Part shown: piece by piece, positions 42,452 through 53,439 of the stretch
How the letters are laid out: each line of letters starts with the position of its first letter
How positions within the stretch are numbered: position 1 is the first letter of the stretch
Origin: Pseudo-nitzschia pungens
Lineage: Eukaryota; Bacillariophyta; Bacillariophyceae; Bacillariales; Bacillariaceae
Direction of reading: 5' to 3'
Length of the DNA: 64,000 bases
NCBI GenBank assembly: GCA_037355855.1
Contig: CM074767.1
Location: forward strand, 744,001-808,000
Position numbers and translations under genes: made by a program
The notes under the pieces: generated by a model
Database searches by the model: none
What the model saw: only the letters and a program-made list of their open reading frames with translations
Told to the model about the DNA's origin: nothing

Positions 42452-44945
42452 GTTAGATGATCGTAATTCAATCGAGATCTCAAAATGTGGTTTAAAAAAT
42501 AATAATAATGAACTTTTCTGGTTGCATGGGGAGTAAGAGTAAGGCTTACTCGTCTTCAATGGAATCTTTCGGTATCCAGCTTATTTTCGGTCTTACGCAA
42601 AAACGGTACAAAGGTTGTGAATTGAATTGCGGAAGGCGTACCAGAAATGGCGACGTGAATTTTGGTTGGCTTAAAAGAACTTTGTCGAGGGAAGTGATTC
42701 TCGAAAATCTTTTTTTTTAAGCTTGATGGTTCAGATTTTGGTCCCGGAAATAATTGAACCTCGGAGATATTATGCGACGAAAGATTTGTTAATGAACAGA
42801 CTAGGTTCTTCGACGTCTTGATCAAAATACCGCTAGACAATAAACGTGCCGAACACTTGCAAGTAGAATCATAAGTACTCGCATTTTGATAATAATAATA
42901 CTCTACTATCTCCCCAGAGCTCAATTTTCGTTTCAACAAATTATGGTATTAGTCACGACGTCACAACAACTTTTTAAAATGAAAAATGTCCATTTTGATA
43001 AGGATCGAAAGAAATCTTGAGGAAGGTTAAGAACACAATGACCAGCGAAAATCTAGCGATACGGCATTTCATAATTGCTGTAGCAGTGCCAGTTCGTGCC
43101 ACATATAAACTTCATTGTGCGAACTCTCAATTGACAATGGAAGAAGAACGTTTGCGAAATCACGTTCAAATCATTATATTTTTTGGTTTAGAGTATTTAT
43201 ACCGGTAGGGAAGAACATATTCGAATGAAAAGGAATGTGACGTAGTTGTGTGATAAAAGAATTAATACTATTATGGCCATAACTTGAATAATCTTACAGC
43301 TTATCGCAGCTTTACACTTTAAAATCATACCGTAGGTCGTAGCATACAGGTCGTAGCATCTAGCTCGTACCGGTATCACAAAATCCATAGTACTGGTCCG
43401 CCCAGCAGTAGCACGTGGCATGCATATCTACACGTATCTGTGAAATATCTCATAATATCGCAACAGATGGTGATGGTACGGTAGGTGGATTTTCAGTGCC
43501 GTAATAGTAGTATTAAAATTAATAGTAGCGGAGGAGGGATGCTTACGACGAACAGAGAGGCAAGCTATTGTTAGTACAATAGATAGCTAGGACAACCCAC
43601 TGTTTATATGCAATTAGTGGCTACTACCATGTATTAGTAGTATTCCATCACACAGCAGTACTATACCAGCAGCATCAATAATAGATACTACTGTACCACC
43701 GTGTAGTACTTCCCTAGAGAGGACTAGTAGTAGTAGTAGTAACAAAGTATTGATCGGCATGGTGATGATGTTCTTATTATTTTTTGGTTGGTGACTGGTG
43801 TGATCAATCTATCCAGCAGACAAGTAGCGCTGGTGTTACCAGCACTATTGCAGATGCAAAAGCAACAAGAAGCACTGCAGTGTGCTCTTTATTAGAATGA
43901 CTCATATTGTGTCTACCTATCTTCTAGTAGTAGGATACGCACGTACTGTGGTCATACTCTAGTACTAGGTGTATTGCTATCTTTTTATTGGTGTTTCTTA
44001 CCTTCCTAGCCACGATGCTCCCACTAATATCCTTGTGGTAGTAGTTTCATGGCATATCATATCCAGCAGTAGCATGCTACATTATCATAGAACACAGTTG
44101 GTGAATCCAGGAGTGCTACTAGTACTAGTAGTAGTAGAAGATTTTTTTGGAGTGCTGCTTTATGGGCTGGCAGTTGCTAGGACACAATGTAGCTCCCGCA
44201 CAGATCACAAGACTTGGTCCTAGCACTATTACTGCTCCCCTCCACTGCCAGCACCGACAGCATCTTTGTGTTCCATAATAACAAGAACAACAATGACACT
44301 AACTACTACTAGTAGTACTACTACTAGTAGTACTAGTACTATGCTGCTACCTTCTTCTAGGCCTATCCCTGGTGTATAATATCATTTCATACAGCAATGG
44401 TGAGCTGTAGTGAAGTTTCAAAGTGCAAATTAGTGTTGCAAAATGTTCATTATGCTCTCATTGTTGCTTGCTTTGTTGCACTAGTAGTAAAGAATGGTGT
44501 TACTACAATCAGAGTGACGGTCTTCACTTCGTACGAGGGATTTGCACTCCCAACGGTGCGGTCTGTCGGCGTACCGCGGACGTTCTTCCTAGCATATTTT
44601 CATGGAACCACCGAAAAATTGTAGAAGAAAAAGAAAATAATAGTAGTACGGTAATTCTGAAAGCAAGCTGCAATCTGAAATCTCAAATCGGGTTCCATGG
44701 TTCCATATTATTGTTCCGTATTCTACCGTAACCTTACCGGTAAAGGTGATCTGGTCGTTCCGATACAGTACGAGATTGGTCCGTTTCCACCCTTTTCCAT
44801 GTTACTGGGGAACCGTGCCGTCCCCGCTACCGCACTGCCATTTCTCTTGATCCGGAAACACTCCTTCGTTGTGTCGATACGAAGTACTTTGAAACCGCGT
44901 GCGAAAGACATCCGTACGGTTGATTACCGATTGAACTAGGTCATC
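42452..44945. other. Intergenic, CTAGTA-rich
   Basis: Long spacer with many ACTAGTAGTAG/TAGTACTAG runs (43722-43741, 44122-44140, 44299-44341), GTACCGG words and a TACGAAGTA copy at 44878-44886 about 60 bases before the next start codon. The open frames present are short and built from these words. No RNA gene recognised. Confidence 0.55.
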
Positions 44946-47261
44946 ATGGCAATACGAGGCCGCGATGCAGACGATCTGATCGCAACGTTAATGAACGAGA
45001 TGGGGCAGCAGCAAGGGTATCGAGAAGAAGCAACGGAAAACGGGGAAAGCGATAGCGCTGTTGGCAGCGGTAAGAACAACGGCGAGATCGATCGAAAACG
45101 GGACCAACTGCGCGCGCCCCGCAGACGACTGATCCCGGAGTTGCCCGGGTATCCAAACAATTTGCACAAGGCCGGGAGCACATCGATCTGGAATCCATTG
45201 GTAATGGGAAACTGCGGATCCGATGGATTTCGTCACAAAAACGACGGCTCGACACGGACGTTCTCGTTTCTGCTGCCCACCAATCCGCGGATCGAGGTCA
45301 TACGACGGCGGGTCTTTGAGAAGTTTCGCCAGGAAACGCAAACACTGCTACAAGAGTTTCAAACCAAAAATCTAGCGTTTTTGGCGCTTTCTTCTTCCGC
45401 TGGCAACAACGGCACACGCAGCTTTAGCAAGAACAAGAACAAAATGCCCATTCCTTCCATGATCGACAAGTGGCACATGGACGCGAAACTGGAGGAACGG
45501 AATTTCCTGCTTCAGAAGGCGGCGACTCGGGAAACAGTGGGGAACAACCCTGAAAACGCGTCCCGCATGTGTCCATCGGCCACGTCCACGGCGGACATCC
45601 TTCGAGAGATTGCAAACAGAAAGCAACGGGGGAAAGACGTCTATGATCCAATCTTATTGAACAAGCACGCACCGTCGATCTTTGTGGAGAATATTCTGAA
45701 ACCCCAGGTGCAAAAGATGTGGCAGCAGAATGGACAGAACGGTGACGGCGACGGAAACGGCGAACCGCAGCTTCCGCCAAACTTCGACAAGAAAGCGCAG
45801 CAGGTCAAAAGGGCTTTGTTTCGTCTGATCTGCGAAGCCAACGATTCGTTTGAAAAGCAATTGCTGCAGGACGCTCGACAGGAATCCACGAGGTCGACGA
45901 AAGCAAAGAAGAGCCGCAGGGGGAATCGCAACGACCACGGCAAGCAACCGAAAATATCGAGAACTGCAATGGACGACGATTCTTCCCCCGCGTCGCTGGT
46001 GCGCGTTTCGTATTCGGGTGTCACTCTGAAACTCCATCCCGCCTACCTAGAGAAATTGAAACGGCTCTACGATAGAACCAAAGAACGCCGCCAACAAACG
46101 AAAGACTCCCAATGCTTTTCGGATATGTATCACAGCCTGTCGTTCGAAGAAGCTTTGTTCTGTCTGCTGTGTCGTTACGATATGATTCAAGGTGCCGGTC
46201 TTCAGGCGGGAGTACCAGGCGCGATCATGGACGTCCTGCTTCAGAGATTCGATTGTCGGATGGAATGCTTTGCTTCTCCATTGAATTGTCGGTACGATCG
46301 GTTTGCATCAGCGTTTGTCGACGTCGACGCACCTTTTGGTAGCCAGGGATCGTTTTTTGAACTTGCATTTTTACCCAAGGATGGCAATGTTGTTGGCAAT
46401 GGTGGAAGTGGTAACGAAAGTGATTGTAACGATGACCACGAGGATGACCATGAGGATGGCGATGGTGGTGATGATCCCAGTTCTTTGCACGGCGGTGGCA
46501 TCTGCTACGAGGCCAACCCACCCTTCTGCGACGGTCTTATTCATCAACTCAGTGACGAAATTCATAGGATATTGTCACCGAAAGCAAGTGAACGTCCCAT
46601 CATGTTTGTTGTTTTTGTTCCTGCCTGGCGGGAGTCGCAATGCTACCAAGCCCTACTCGATAATGAGCGTTTGACGCAACACCTCCTCTTGAAGCAGGGA
46701 GAACATTGGTACGCGGAAGGCACGCAACACCGACGGAAAGACTCCTTTCGGGTGGCCTCGTTTGACACGAGCATCCTTTTTTATCAAAACGAGGCTGCGA
46801 AAAAATTGTGGAACGTGCAGAACTACGAGGGGAAAGAAAACACCGTTCTTACCGAATTGACGAAAGCTTTCGGTCAGGATCCAGGTGAGATGCGGAAAGA
46901 GTTTCAAACAATTTCGGAACATCAAACAATCACAACGGTCAAAAGAACCTCTGTGGATGTTCCTGGCACGCCGGCCAATGATTCTGCATCGAGTCGTCCA
47001 CCATTAGCCGGGGATGACGAAAACAAAGGAACAAACAATAACTCTCGAACAACCGCATCCTCGACCAGGAAACCGAAGAAAGATTCTGGCAAAGAAAAAA
47101 AGAGAAGATGGAATCAACTGGAAGAAGGAAAGGCTCAATTGGATTTACTGGCATCTTTGGGTTTGTCGTCGACGACATCTGAGAGCGAAGTCGGCAAAAA
47201 ATCGAAATCATACACCGATGAAAACGTAAAGCGACGAAAGAAAAGGAGACAAAGAAAATAA
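44946..47261 (+). CDS. PCIF1/CAPAM-like cap-adenosine methyltransferase
   Basis: 771 residues, single exon. The core matches PCIF1, which N6-methylates 2'-O-methyladenosine next to the mRNA cap using S-adenosylmethionine. The visible blocks are SDMYHSLSFEEALFCLLCRY, a Gly-rich GAGLQAGVPGAI, ECFASPLNCRYDRFASAF, FGSQGSFF, the catalytic EANPPF (NPPF at residues 524-527), and MFVVFVPAWRES. A helical domain precedes the catalytic half. No N-terminal WW domain, which binds RNA polymerase II in animal PCIF1, is recognisable; instead the first 60 residues are acidic and polar. An Asp/His/Gly-rich insert (about residues 480-515) separates two core strands. The C-terminal 100 residues are Lys/Ser-rich with a basic end, probably nuclear. 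Probable role: m6Am formation on capped nuclear transcripts. Confidence 0.9.
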   Translation: MAIRGRDADDLIATLMNEMGQQQGYREEATENGESDSAVGSGKNNGEIDRKRDQLRAPRRRLIPELPGYPNNLHKAGSTSIWNPLVMGNCGSDGFRHKNDGSTRTFSFLLPTNPRIEVIRRRVFEKFRQETQTLLQEFQTKNLAFLALSSSAGNNGTRSFSKNKNKMPIPSMIDKWHMDAKLEERNFLLQKAATRETVGNNPENASRMCPSATSTADILREIANRKQRGKDVYDPILLNKHAPSIFVENILKPQVQKMWQQNGQNGDGDGNGEPQLPPNFDKKAQQVKRALFRLICEANDSFEKQLLQDARQESTRSTKAKKSRRGNRNDHGKQPKISRTAMDDDSSPASLVRVSYSGVTLKLHPAYLEKLKRLYDRTKERRQQTKDSQCFSDMYHSLSFEEALFCLLCRYDMIQGAGLQAGVPGAIMDVLLQRFDCRMECFASPLNCRYDRFASAFVDVDAPFGSQGSFFELAFLPKDGNVVGNGGSGNESDCNDDHEDDHEDGDGGDDPSSLHGGGICYEANPPFCDGLIHQLSDEIHRILSPKASERPIMFVVFVPAWRESQCYQALLDNERLTQHLLLKQGEHWYAEGTQHRRKDSFRVASFDTSILFYQNEAAKKLWNVQNYEGKENTVLTELTKAFGQDPGEMRKEFQTISEHQTITTVKRTSVDVPGTPANDSASSRPPLAGDDENKGTNNNSRTTASSTRKPKKDSGKEKKRRWNQLEEGKAQLDLLASLGLSSTTSESEVGKKSKSYTDENVKRRKKRRQRK

Positions 47262-47463
47262 TCTTGTAATGAACCACTCACAATTTCTGATTCCCTAGAA
47301 GCTAGAAAATACAGTAGATTAATTTCAATCCTCAGTATAACATTGATTCGAACATCTTCATACAAGACGCAACTTTCGATCTTGTGCTGTTGCATCGGAT
47401 TCAAGATTAGGTTGTCACTGCCAAACGGAGCTATTCATTCGAATGCAGTCGCCTAGTGACAGT

Positions 47464-48192
47464 TCACTCATTTTGAAAACCCCTTTGTTCTTGGTGGTAC
47501 ATTCTCTTGAACTCTCGGACTCTTTCCTTGTTAGATGGGGATCCCAAACATATTTCACACTCTTCTGGAATCACATCGGTTATCTTACCATTTACAATGC
47601 TTTCGAATCGTTGGGCTTTGTAGCAATTCTCCGGGGTAGTCTCGGAAAAACCTAGGGACTCAAATCCTGGCAGCGGCGGAGTGACGATCTGTTTCCGCTC
47701 TTCTTGCCTCTGCAAGACCTCCTCCTTGTATTCTCGGTACTCCTCCTGCTTTTGTGCGAGAAGTTTCTTTTCTTGCGCACGCTTCTTCATCCGATAAAAG
47801 TTTGGTGGAGGAACGGCATATTTTCGCTGTCGCAGCTGTCTTTCCTTCTTCTTCTTGAGATAAATCATTCCAAAGACCGCGGAAGTGTCAGTGGTAGAGC
47901 CACGGACTCCTTTGACAGCTTGATTCTGGTGCTCAACAAAAATCTCAATTGGCGACGACGAATCGACAATCATCCGCTTCAGTGGGGAGCCTTTTGTCAT
48001 GGCGATTCGTTTCTTGTCTTTTCCAAACAATCCGGTGTCTCCGAATCTCTTCACCTGCAGCTTGAGCCGAGCTTCGAATAGAGCTCCGGTTCGAAGGGTT
48101 ACTTTTTGTCTCACAATTTTTTTCTTCTCAACAATATTTGGTTCTGAAAACGAAGATTGAACACCACCATAATTTGTGTTGGTTTTCGGCAT
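47464..48192 (-). CDS. Conserved-looking basic coiled-coil protein, unknown
   Basis: 242 residues, single exon, not recognised. It is highly charged. Residues about 110-175 form a long Lys/Glu/Gln-rich helix (YLKKKKERQLRQRKYAVPP, then EYREYKEEVLQRQEERKQ). The C-terminal part has a compact hydrophilic block, TPENCYKAQRFESIVNGK, followed by a CEIC pair. No signal peptide or membrane segment is present. It is convergent with the PCIF1-like gene, whose stop lies about 200 bases away. Composition would suit an RNA- or ribosome-associated factor, but that is only a guess. Confidence 0.65.
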   Translation of the reverse strand: MPKTNTNYGGVQSSFSEPNIVEKKKIVRQKVTLRTGALFEARLKLQVKRFGDTGLFGKDKKRIAMTKGSPLKRMIVDSSSPIEIFVEHQNQAVKGVRGSTTDTSAVFGMIYLKKKKERQLRQRKYAVPPPNFYRMKKRAQEKKLLAQKQEEYREYKEEVLQRQEERKQIVTPPLPGFESLGFSETTPENCYKAQRFESIVNGKITDVIPEECEICLGSPSNKERVREFKRMYHQEQRGFQNE

Positions 48193-48785
48193 CGCCTGGC
48201 TTGTTACTTCATTGCAACTGTTAATTTACTCGGTAGAATAGGTTGTTGCAACGGAATTTTCTTTTGATAATTTTTATTAAAAAGGAATACGAAGTAAGTT
48301 ACTTCAAAACCTCAAAAATTTTGAGGTCGGTCGCGGGTTTTTTTTTCCTTCAGTAAGTGAGAGCACGTCATTTTCGAAACTATTCAATCAAAATAGAACT
48401 TCGTACCGGTACGTTAGTAAGTTACTCTCCTTTCAGTTCTGTGGGAAATTCGAGAGATCAAAAAAAAATAATACGTACTCGTACCGGTAAGATCTTACGG
48501 TAATACATACGTAGTAATTTTTTCCAGCTGATGATGATGATCCAGTCATCGTTTTTTGATGAGGAAAAGGTTAAGATTACCTGTACCTTTGGAGATATTT
48601 AGAATGACGATTGCATCACAAAAGATTTTTCGTGAAGACGATTCCTCCTCGGATGGTGTGACTGACGAAGGTTTTATAGAAATAACAATCGGCTTCATAA
48701 AACCGACTTTTCACTGCTTCCTCTCAAACTTTTCATTCCTCCGACACTTCCGTACGGATCAAAACAGATTGCAACGGTCGCACAA
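48193..48785. other. Intergenic between divergent genes
   Basis: About 590 bases between the divergent coiled-coil gene and the CreA-family gene. It holds a TACGAAGTA word (48288-48296), ACCGGTAC words and an upstream open frame (48556-48789) whose stop overlaps the CreA start as ATGA. No other feature. Confidence 0.5.
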
Positions 48786-49755
48786 ATGAAAGTAACGTTT
48801 GGATTTATGGTGGCCAGTTGCTGGCTTTGGTCATGTGTGGATCAATCGTCAGCTTTCACGACGAAAGGGATTGCAACTCCAACACGAATCTCGTCCGCAT
48901 TTCAAGCCGCTACAAAAAGCAATGATTCCACAATGGCAACGCAACGGGATCCAGAAACAGGATCCTTGATTTTGTCGAAATCGACATTCGATCATGCAAG
49001 CAAGCTCTTCGGAACAGCATTACTTTCAGCTTCATTACTGTTTGGATCGGTCCTAACTGTCTCTCCCGAAGTCGCATCGGCCAACGAGTCGAAAGTTATC
49101 GGACAGCTCAAAGGTTCGGGCCTTGTCTTCAAAGACACTCTGTCCATCGAACGATTCGAGGATCCCAAAGTTAAGGGTGTTGTTTTGTACATTTCGAATT
49201 TCGATAGACCCGTTACAGAAAAATTGAGCAAGGGAAACTTTTTCAACGACCCCTCCTATGCCAGTGTGGCTTGCGCCCGAACCGGTCAAAAGGTCGCTAT
49301 TGCGAGCAACATCAACAAGACGCCACAGGGAGAAGAAGTCTTTGAGGAATCCAGATCTCTCCTTTTCAAAACACTCCGGGTCCAGCGCGTGTATGATGAA
49401 GAAACCAAGTGAGTTCTCATAGAATTTGGGTCACGACTCGAAACTTCTGTATAGTTGTTTGTTTTACATCGTTTCGGTTTCCAGCACAATTAATTCCGAT
49501 CCGAATTGATCGAGTCAACTTTTTGCTTACACAAAAACGAATGCTTTCAAATTCCCTTTTTAATATTTCTCCACCCTGTGTTGCAGCACCGCGGTATATG
49601 TCTCTTATAATACCCGTCTCGATAAGAATGACGATACCAATAAGAGTCGTTTCAAATCGTCCCTTTGTGCTGTAAATTTGGAGGATCCCGTTGCTCCTCC
49701 AGCTTTTGATGCTGCGGCTAAAGCCACCTCGTCCAGTGCTGCTGTTGCCCCGTGA
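48786..49755 (+). CDS. CreA-family protein, predicted thylakoid lumen
   Basis: Two exons, 48786-49408 and 49587-49755, with a 178-bp GT-AG intron that splits an Asn codon; 263 residues. The mature part from about residue 100 matches the bacterial CreA family: GLVFKDTLSIERFEDPKVKG, a short Cys-containing middle, EESRSLLFKTLRVQRVYDEE, then across the splice NTAVYVSYNTRL. The presequence is tripartite. The signal peptide ends SSA|FTT with Phe at residue 24, a Ser/Thr-rich transit stretch follows, and a second hydrophobic segment (about 73-96) ends ASAN, like a lumen-targeting signal. CreA is a periplasmic protein of unclear function in bacteria, so lumenal placement would be topologically equivalent. 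Molecular role unknown. Confidence 0.85.
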
Positions 49756-50784
49756 ACCAAAGTTCTGTGTGCAGACAAGTTCGAAATGGTGCGATGAATT
49801 CAACTCAACGCGATAAAAAACTGCATCCGTTGGTACGAAAGGAGAAGTTGACACTGACTTTTGAAATGCTTTTCAACGTGCTGGTATGGTGCTACCCGCG
49901 CAGCACTGCACACAGTGTTCTGAAACAGCAATTCATACCTTTTATCAATGTGGAAACAACTACAACAACATCGACATGTGATTTGCAGCAATTATGGAAT
50001 GATAAGTGAGATTGCTAAATAATTCGAATTCTTCGTGACTCTCTTCTTTCTTTTCGTCGCAGTGCACGTTAATGCGACCAATCGGCGCAATGTTCGCTAC
50101 ATGTTCGAACCATAATTGTTATGTCGAGACATGACTGGACGGAATGTTCACGGCAATACCAATTCGAACGAATTGTTTGTGTCAAGCAAGGGTGATGTGT
50201 CTTCGTACATAACTTCAGCAGCGTTCACAGCCATCAGGGGCTTCTAATGTGTGACATATCCTCTCACGAAGGCCCATCAATTTGTGGGCTGCGAATCAAT
50301 TCGTAAGCGTCCGTGCCCTTGTCCCCGTATCTGATTTTTGCTCGCATTGATTGATATTTGAAAACGGAAGAATACGTCTTGTACACTTGTATCTCTCCTT
50401 CAAATTCTATGATGGAGACAGACACAGCATTGTCGTGTTTGGCCCGCGCTCCATTCTGTTTGGTCTATGAAAGAGCAATCACAACGGAAGTGTGATCAAC
50501 GAATGGTACCAACACATGCCGAACTTTTGCCATGATCATTACAACAAAATAGACGAGTGCTTGTTCTATTGGACACGAAAACATGATGGTTCAGAAAATC
50601 GTGAATGACAATTTTTAATTTAAAAATGAATGAAAATGTTAAATGAGTGCTGGCTCAGCAAAATTTGGATGTAGACATGAATGTAGAAAGCAGCAGGGAA
50701 GCGCCTTGCAACGTTTTGCCATGGACAAGGAACACTGCTACGTAAAAAACTGTGTTCCCTTGATCCGGTTCACTTGGATTTATT
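49756..50784. other. Intergenic, nothing recognised
   Basis: About one kilobase between the convergent CreA-family and nitrate transporter genes. No palindromic word clusters, arrays or supported open frames were seen. It presumably contains the two 3' UTRs. Confidence 0.55.
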
Positions 50785-52342
50785 TTACTCTTCCGCGTTG
50801 ACATCGTCGGTAGCCTCGTTGTCCTTCACAGGTACAGCTAGGACGGCGGGAGTTTCTTCCTTGGGTGCATCCTTACCGCAAATCAATCCGGAATGTCCCT
50901 TGATGAAGATGAAAATCGACAAGACAGCGGATCCCAAGATGGAGAAACCCATGATACGGAAAGCGGCCTTGTCATTCAAGTTGCGGAAACCAAGTCCAAA
51001 GCAGACGGCTCCGGTGTTTCCCCCAGCCCCGACAATACCAGAGATGGATCCAGTGGCAGGTGGGTCAACGTATGGGACAATACCATAGGTAGTACCTTCT
51101 GCAGCTTGGACGAAAAGCGAGAAGAAGACCATAACGACGATGGCATCTTTGAGTTTATCGGTCTGGGCAAAGACCAAAACAAGAATAGCTTCAACAAGCA
51201 AACAGAAAGTCTGCGCAGCAATACGTCCTCTCATTCCCAAATACTTATTTCCTTGATCAGACATGAATCCTCCAAGACCACGAGCAAACAAATTCATAAA
51301 ACCAAAAATGGATGCAATAGCAGCGGCACTTTCTGTAGAAAGAAGAAATTTGTCCTTGAAATAAAGAGCGGCGGCGTTATTCATGGTCAATTCAACACCG
51401 AAGCTGCATGCGTACTGGATAAAAAGAATCCAAGTGTTGAAGTTGAATGCTCCCTGGCGAAATGAGGCAGCTGCAGAGACATCAGCCATAACTCCATGTT
51501 TCTTCAGTTCGGAGTAATTTCCCTTTGGCGCATCGTCCGAAATGTAGTAGATCGTGACTGCAGTGCCAAAAGCTACGACTGCTGGGACTATACTGACATA
51601 TCTCCATGCCTTGGAAGCATCTCCATCGAAGAAACGCTTGAAGAGAGGAAAGAGAAGCGATCCCATGACAAGCTGAGTAACACCACCTCCTAGGTTACCC
51701 CATCCACCACATAACGCATTGGCAGTACCAACAACTTCCTTGCAGAACATACGAGACGACCAGTACTGGCACATGACAAAGGTTCCTCCAGCAGAACCGA
51801 TGAATAGGCGAAGAATAGCAAGGCCGGTAGCTGTTTTCACTGTTCCGGTGAGGGCAGTTGGAATTGATGCAAAGCACAAAACAGCGACCATTGGAATGCG
51901 GGCGCCGAACTTGTCACAAGCAGGACCTAGGATGAAACGCATCAAGATGGTACCGGCTACACCCACAATGGAAGACGTCCAAATCTGTTGCTTGGTCAAT
52001 TTCAGATCATCTCTGATCTCAGAAAGGAGAGGAGCAATTGCAAACCAGATGAAGAAAGCGATGAAAAATCCCCACCAGGAGCAGTGGAAAGCTCTCATGT
52101 GAGGACGAGCAAAGGAGCATAGCTTGATTGTTTTGGCCTTGTCGTCTTGGTCGGGGTCGACTTCGATGTAGTATTCAGAGTATTTCTTCCATTCTTGCTG
52201 AACGGAAAGGGAACCAAATTTTGAGGATGTTAGTATGAAACAATTTGTACGTAATGAATGCTGAAAAGCAGAAAGGTAGGACATGAATGCAAAAAAGACA
52301 AATACGTACGGGACCTCCGACATCAACTTCGGCTTCGCTCAT
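50785..52342 (-). CDS. NRT2: High-affinity nitrate transporter, NRT2 family
   Basis: Exon 1 52342-52310 (MSEAEVDVGGP) is spliced by a 112-bp GT-AG intron to exon 2 52197-50785, giving 481 residues. Twelve membrane segments of the major facilitator fold can be followed. Both nitrate-signature regions are visible, GGWGNLGGGVTQLVMG in the fifth segment and GIVGAGGNTGAVCFGLGF in the eleventh; DKFGARIP is the loop 2-3 motif. NRT2 proteins import nitrate or nitrite with protons or sodium across the plasma membrane and in diatoms are typically induced by nitrate and repressed by ammonium (established). Arg residues for substrate binding sit in segments 2 and 8 as expected (MRFILG; ARGLGG). The C-terminus is acidic. 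The frame is open upstream to 52696 through a tandem duplication, but MSEAEV is preferred. Confidence 0.95.
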
Positions 52343-52473
52343 CTTTGTTGGTTCAATTTTTCTACAATGATCGAAGAAATTGTGAGGATCTGTCTTTCGC
52401 GTTGCTTTTTGAACAGTGCTCGACAAGATATTGTGAGCAATTGTCGTTGTGAAATAGAACGTCGCTTTCCTAG

Positions 52474-52563
52474 CCTCTTCCGTCTTTTTTTTCGGAAACA
52501 AGTGTTCGATAGAAGATGCCTCTTCCGTATTTTTTTTCGGAAACAAGTGTTCGATAGAAGATG
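52474..52563 (-). repeat. 45-bp tandem duplication upstream of NRT2
   Basis: Two adjacent 45-base copies (52474-52518 and 52519-52563) differ at one position. They lie about 130-220 bases upstream of the NRT2 start codon, so they may duplicate promoter or leader elements; if translated they would repeat a 15-residue unit in frame with NRT2. Confidence 0.85.
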
Positions 52564-52620
52564 GGAAAATGGTGAGCTCTTGGTCGAAAAACGGACGTGA
52601 GCAGAACACGGAACCGTTCA

Positions 52621-52676
52621 AACTCTTACACGACTTGGGAAGTTTGCAAACTCTTATACGACTTGGGAAGTTTGAA
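52621..52676 (-). repeat. 28-bp tandem duplication upstream of NRT2
   Basis: Two adjacent 28-base copies (52621-52648 and 52649-52676) differ at two positions and contain ACGACTTGGGAAGTTTG. Together with the 45-bp duplication next to it, the NRT2 upstream region has two independent tandem duplications within 200 bases. Confidence 0.85.
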
Positions 52677-53239
52677 GGATCAAAGTCTGATCGCATCAGG
52701 ACTCAAGCTTGTAAAATATCAATACCAATGAATGACTCCTAAAAAATGAGATACCAAAAGTTCTACCTTTACCGCGGGGAACGACAAGCAATAGAAAGAG
52801 TTTTATGTCTTCCGGAAGTTTCAGTTCATGTTAAATATAGAAACTCATGACGTGTGAGTGGGGAAGCCAAATCCCTTCCGGAGGTTCTCTAAGGTTCTCG
52901 TTCTAGGATACAAGCAACCAATGAACAATCTGTCGCTTAGGAAAAACATTAAAAGATTCCAGCACTTTTCGGAGGCGTCGTCATGAAGCAGGGCATGCTG
53001 GTCCGAGTTCCTTATCCCGTTTTTCAAATAATCTTACCGGTAAACCTTACTCGTACCGTACGAAAGATTACCAATTACCGATATTATGATCTTTGGTACG
53101 AAGTTCAAAAAGTAAAACTTATTTTTTTTTAAATTACGTGCGTATTTTACCAAGTACTAGCACTTGAATTGTTCGGAGTTATGTGTTGTTGATGCTGGTG
53201 TCATATTGACCATCATCGCTTTCAAAAATCGTTTTGGCT

Positions 53240-53285
53240 TACTTCGTACTTCGTATTTACTGTATTACTTCGTATTTACTTCGTA
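53240..53285. promoter_or_regulatory. Cluster of four TACTTCGTA words
   Basis: Four copies of the nine-base word occur at 53240, 53247, 53266 and 53277 within 46 bases, the densest cluster in the window. The word and its complement TACGAAGTA recur in spacers elsewhere. A binding-site role is speculative. Confidence 0.4.
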
Positions 53286-53439
53286 TCATTTTTTACGGTA
53301 CCAGTTCGTTAACACACTTTTTTTAGGTCTAATTCACACTTTATACCCACACTTTTTAACTACATACAATACCCATACTACATACCAACATAGCGTTCTT
53401 CTTTTTCCGACCGGATCGTTCTTCTTTTTAGTTGCACCT

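Noticed and set aside
48556..48789. 77-codon open frame ending over the CreA start as ATGA
   Set aside because: No domain and no conservation that I can see; at most an upstream ORF.
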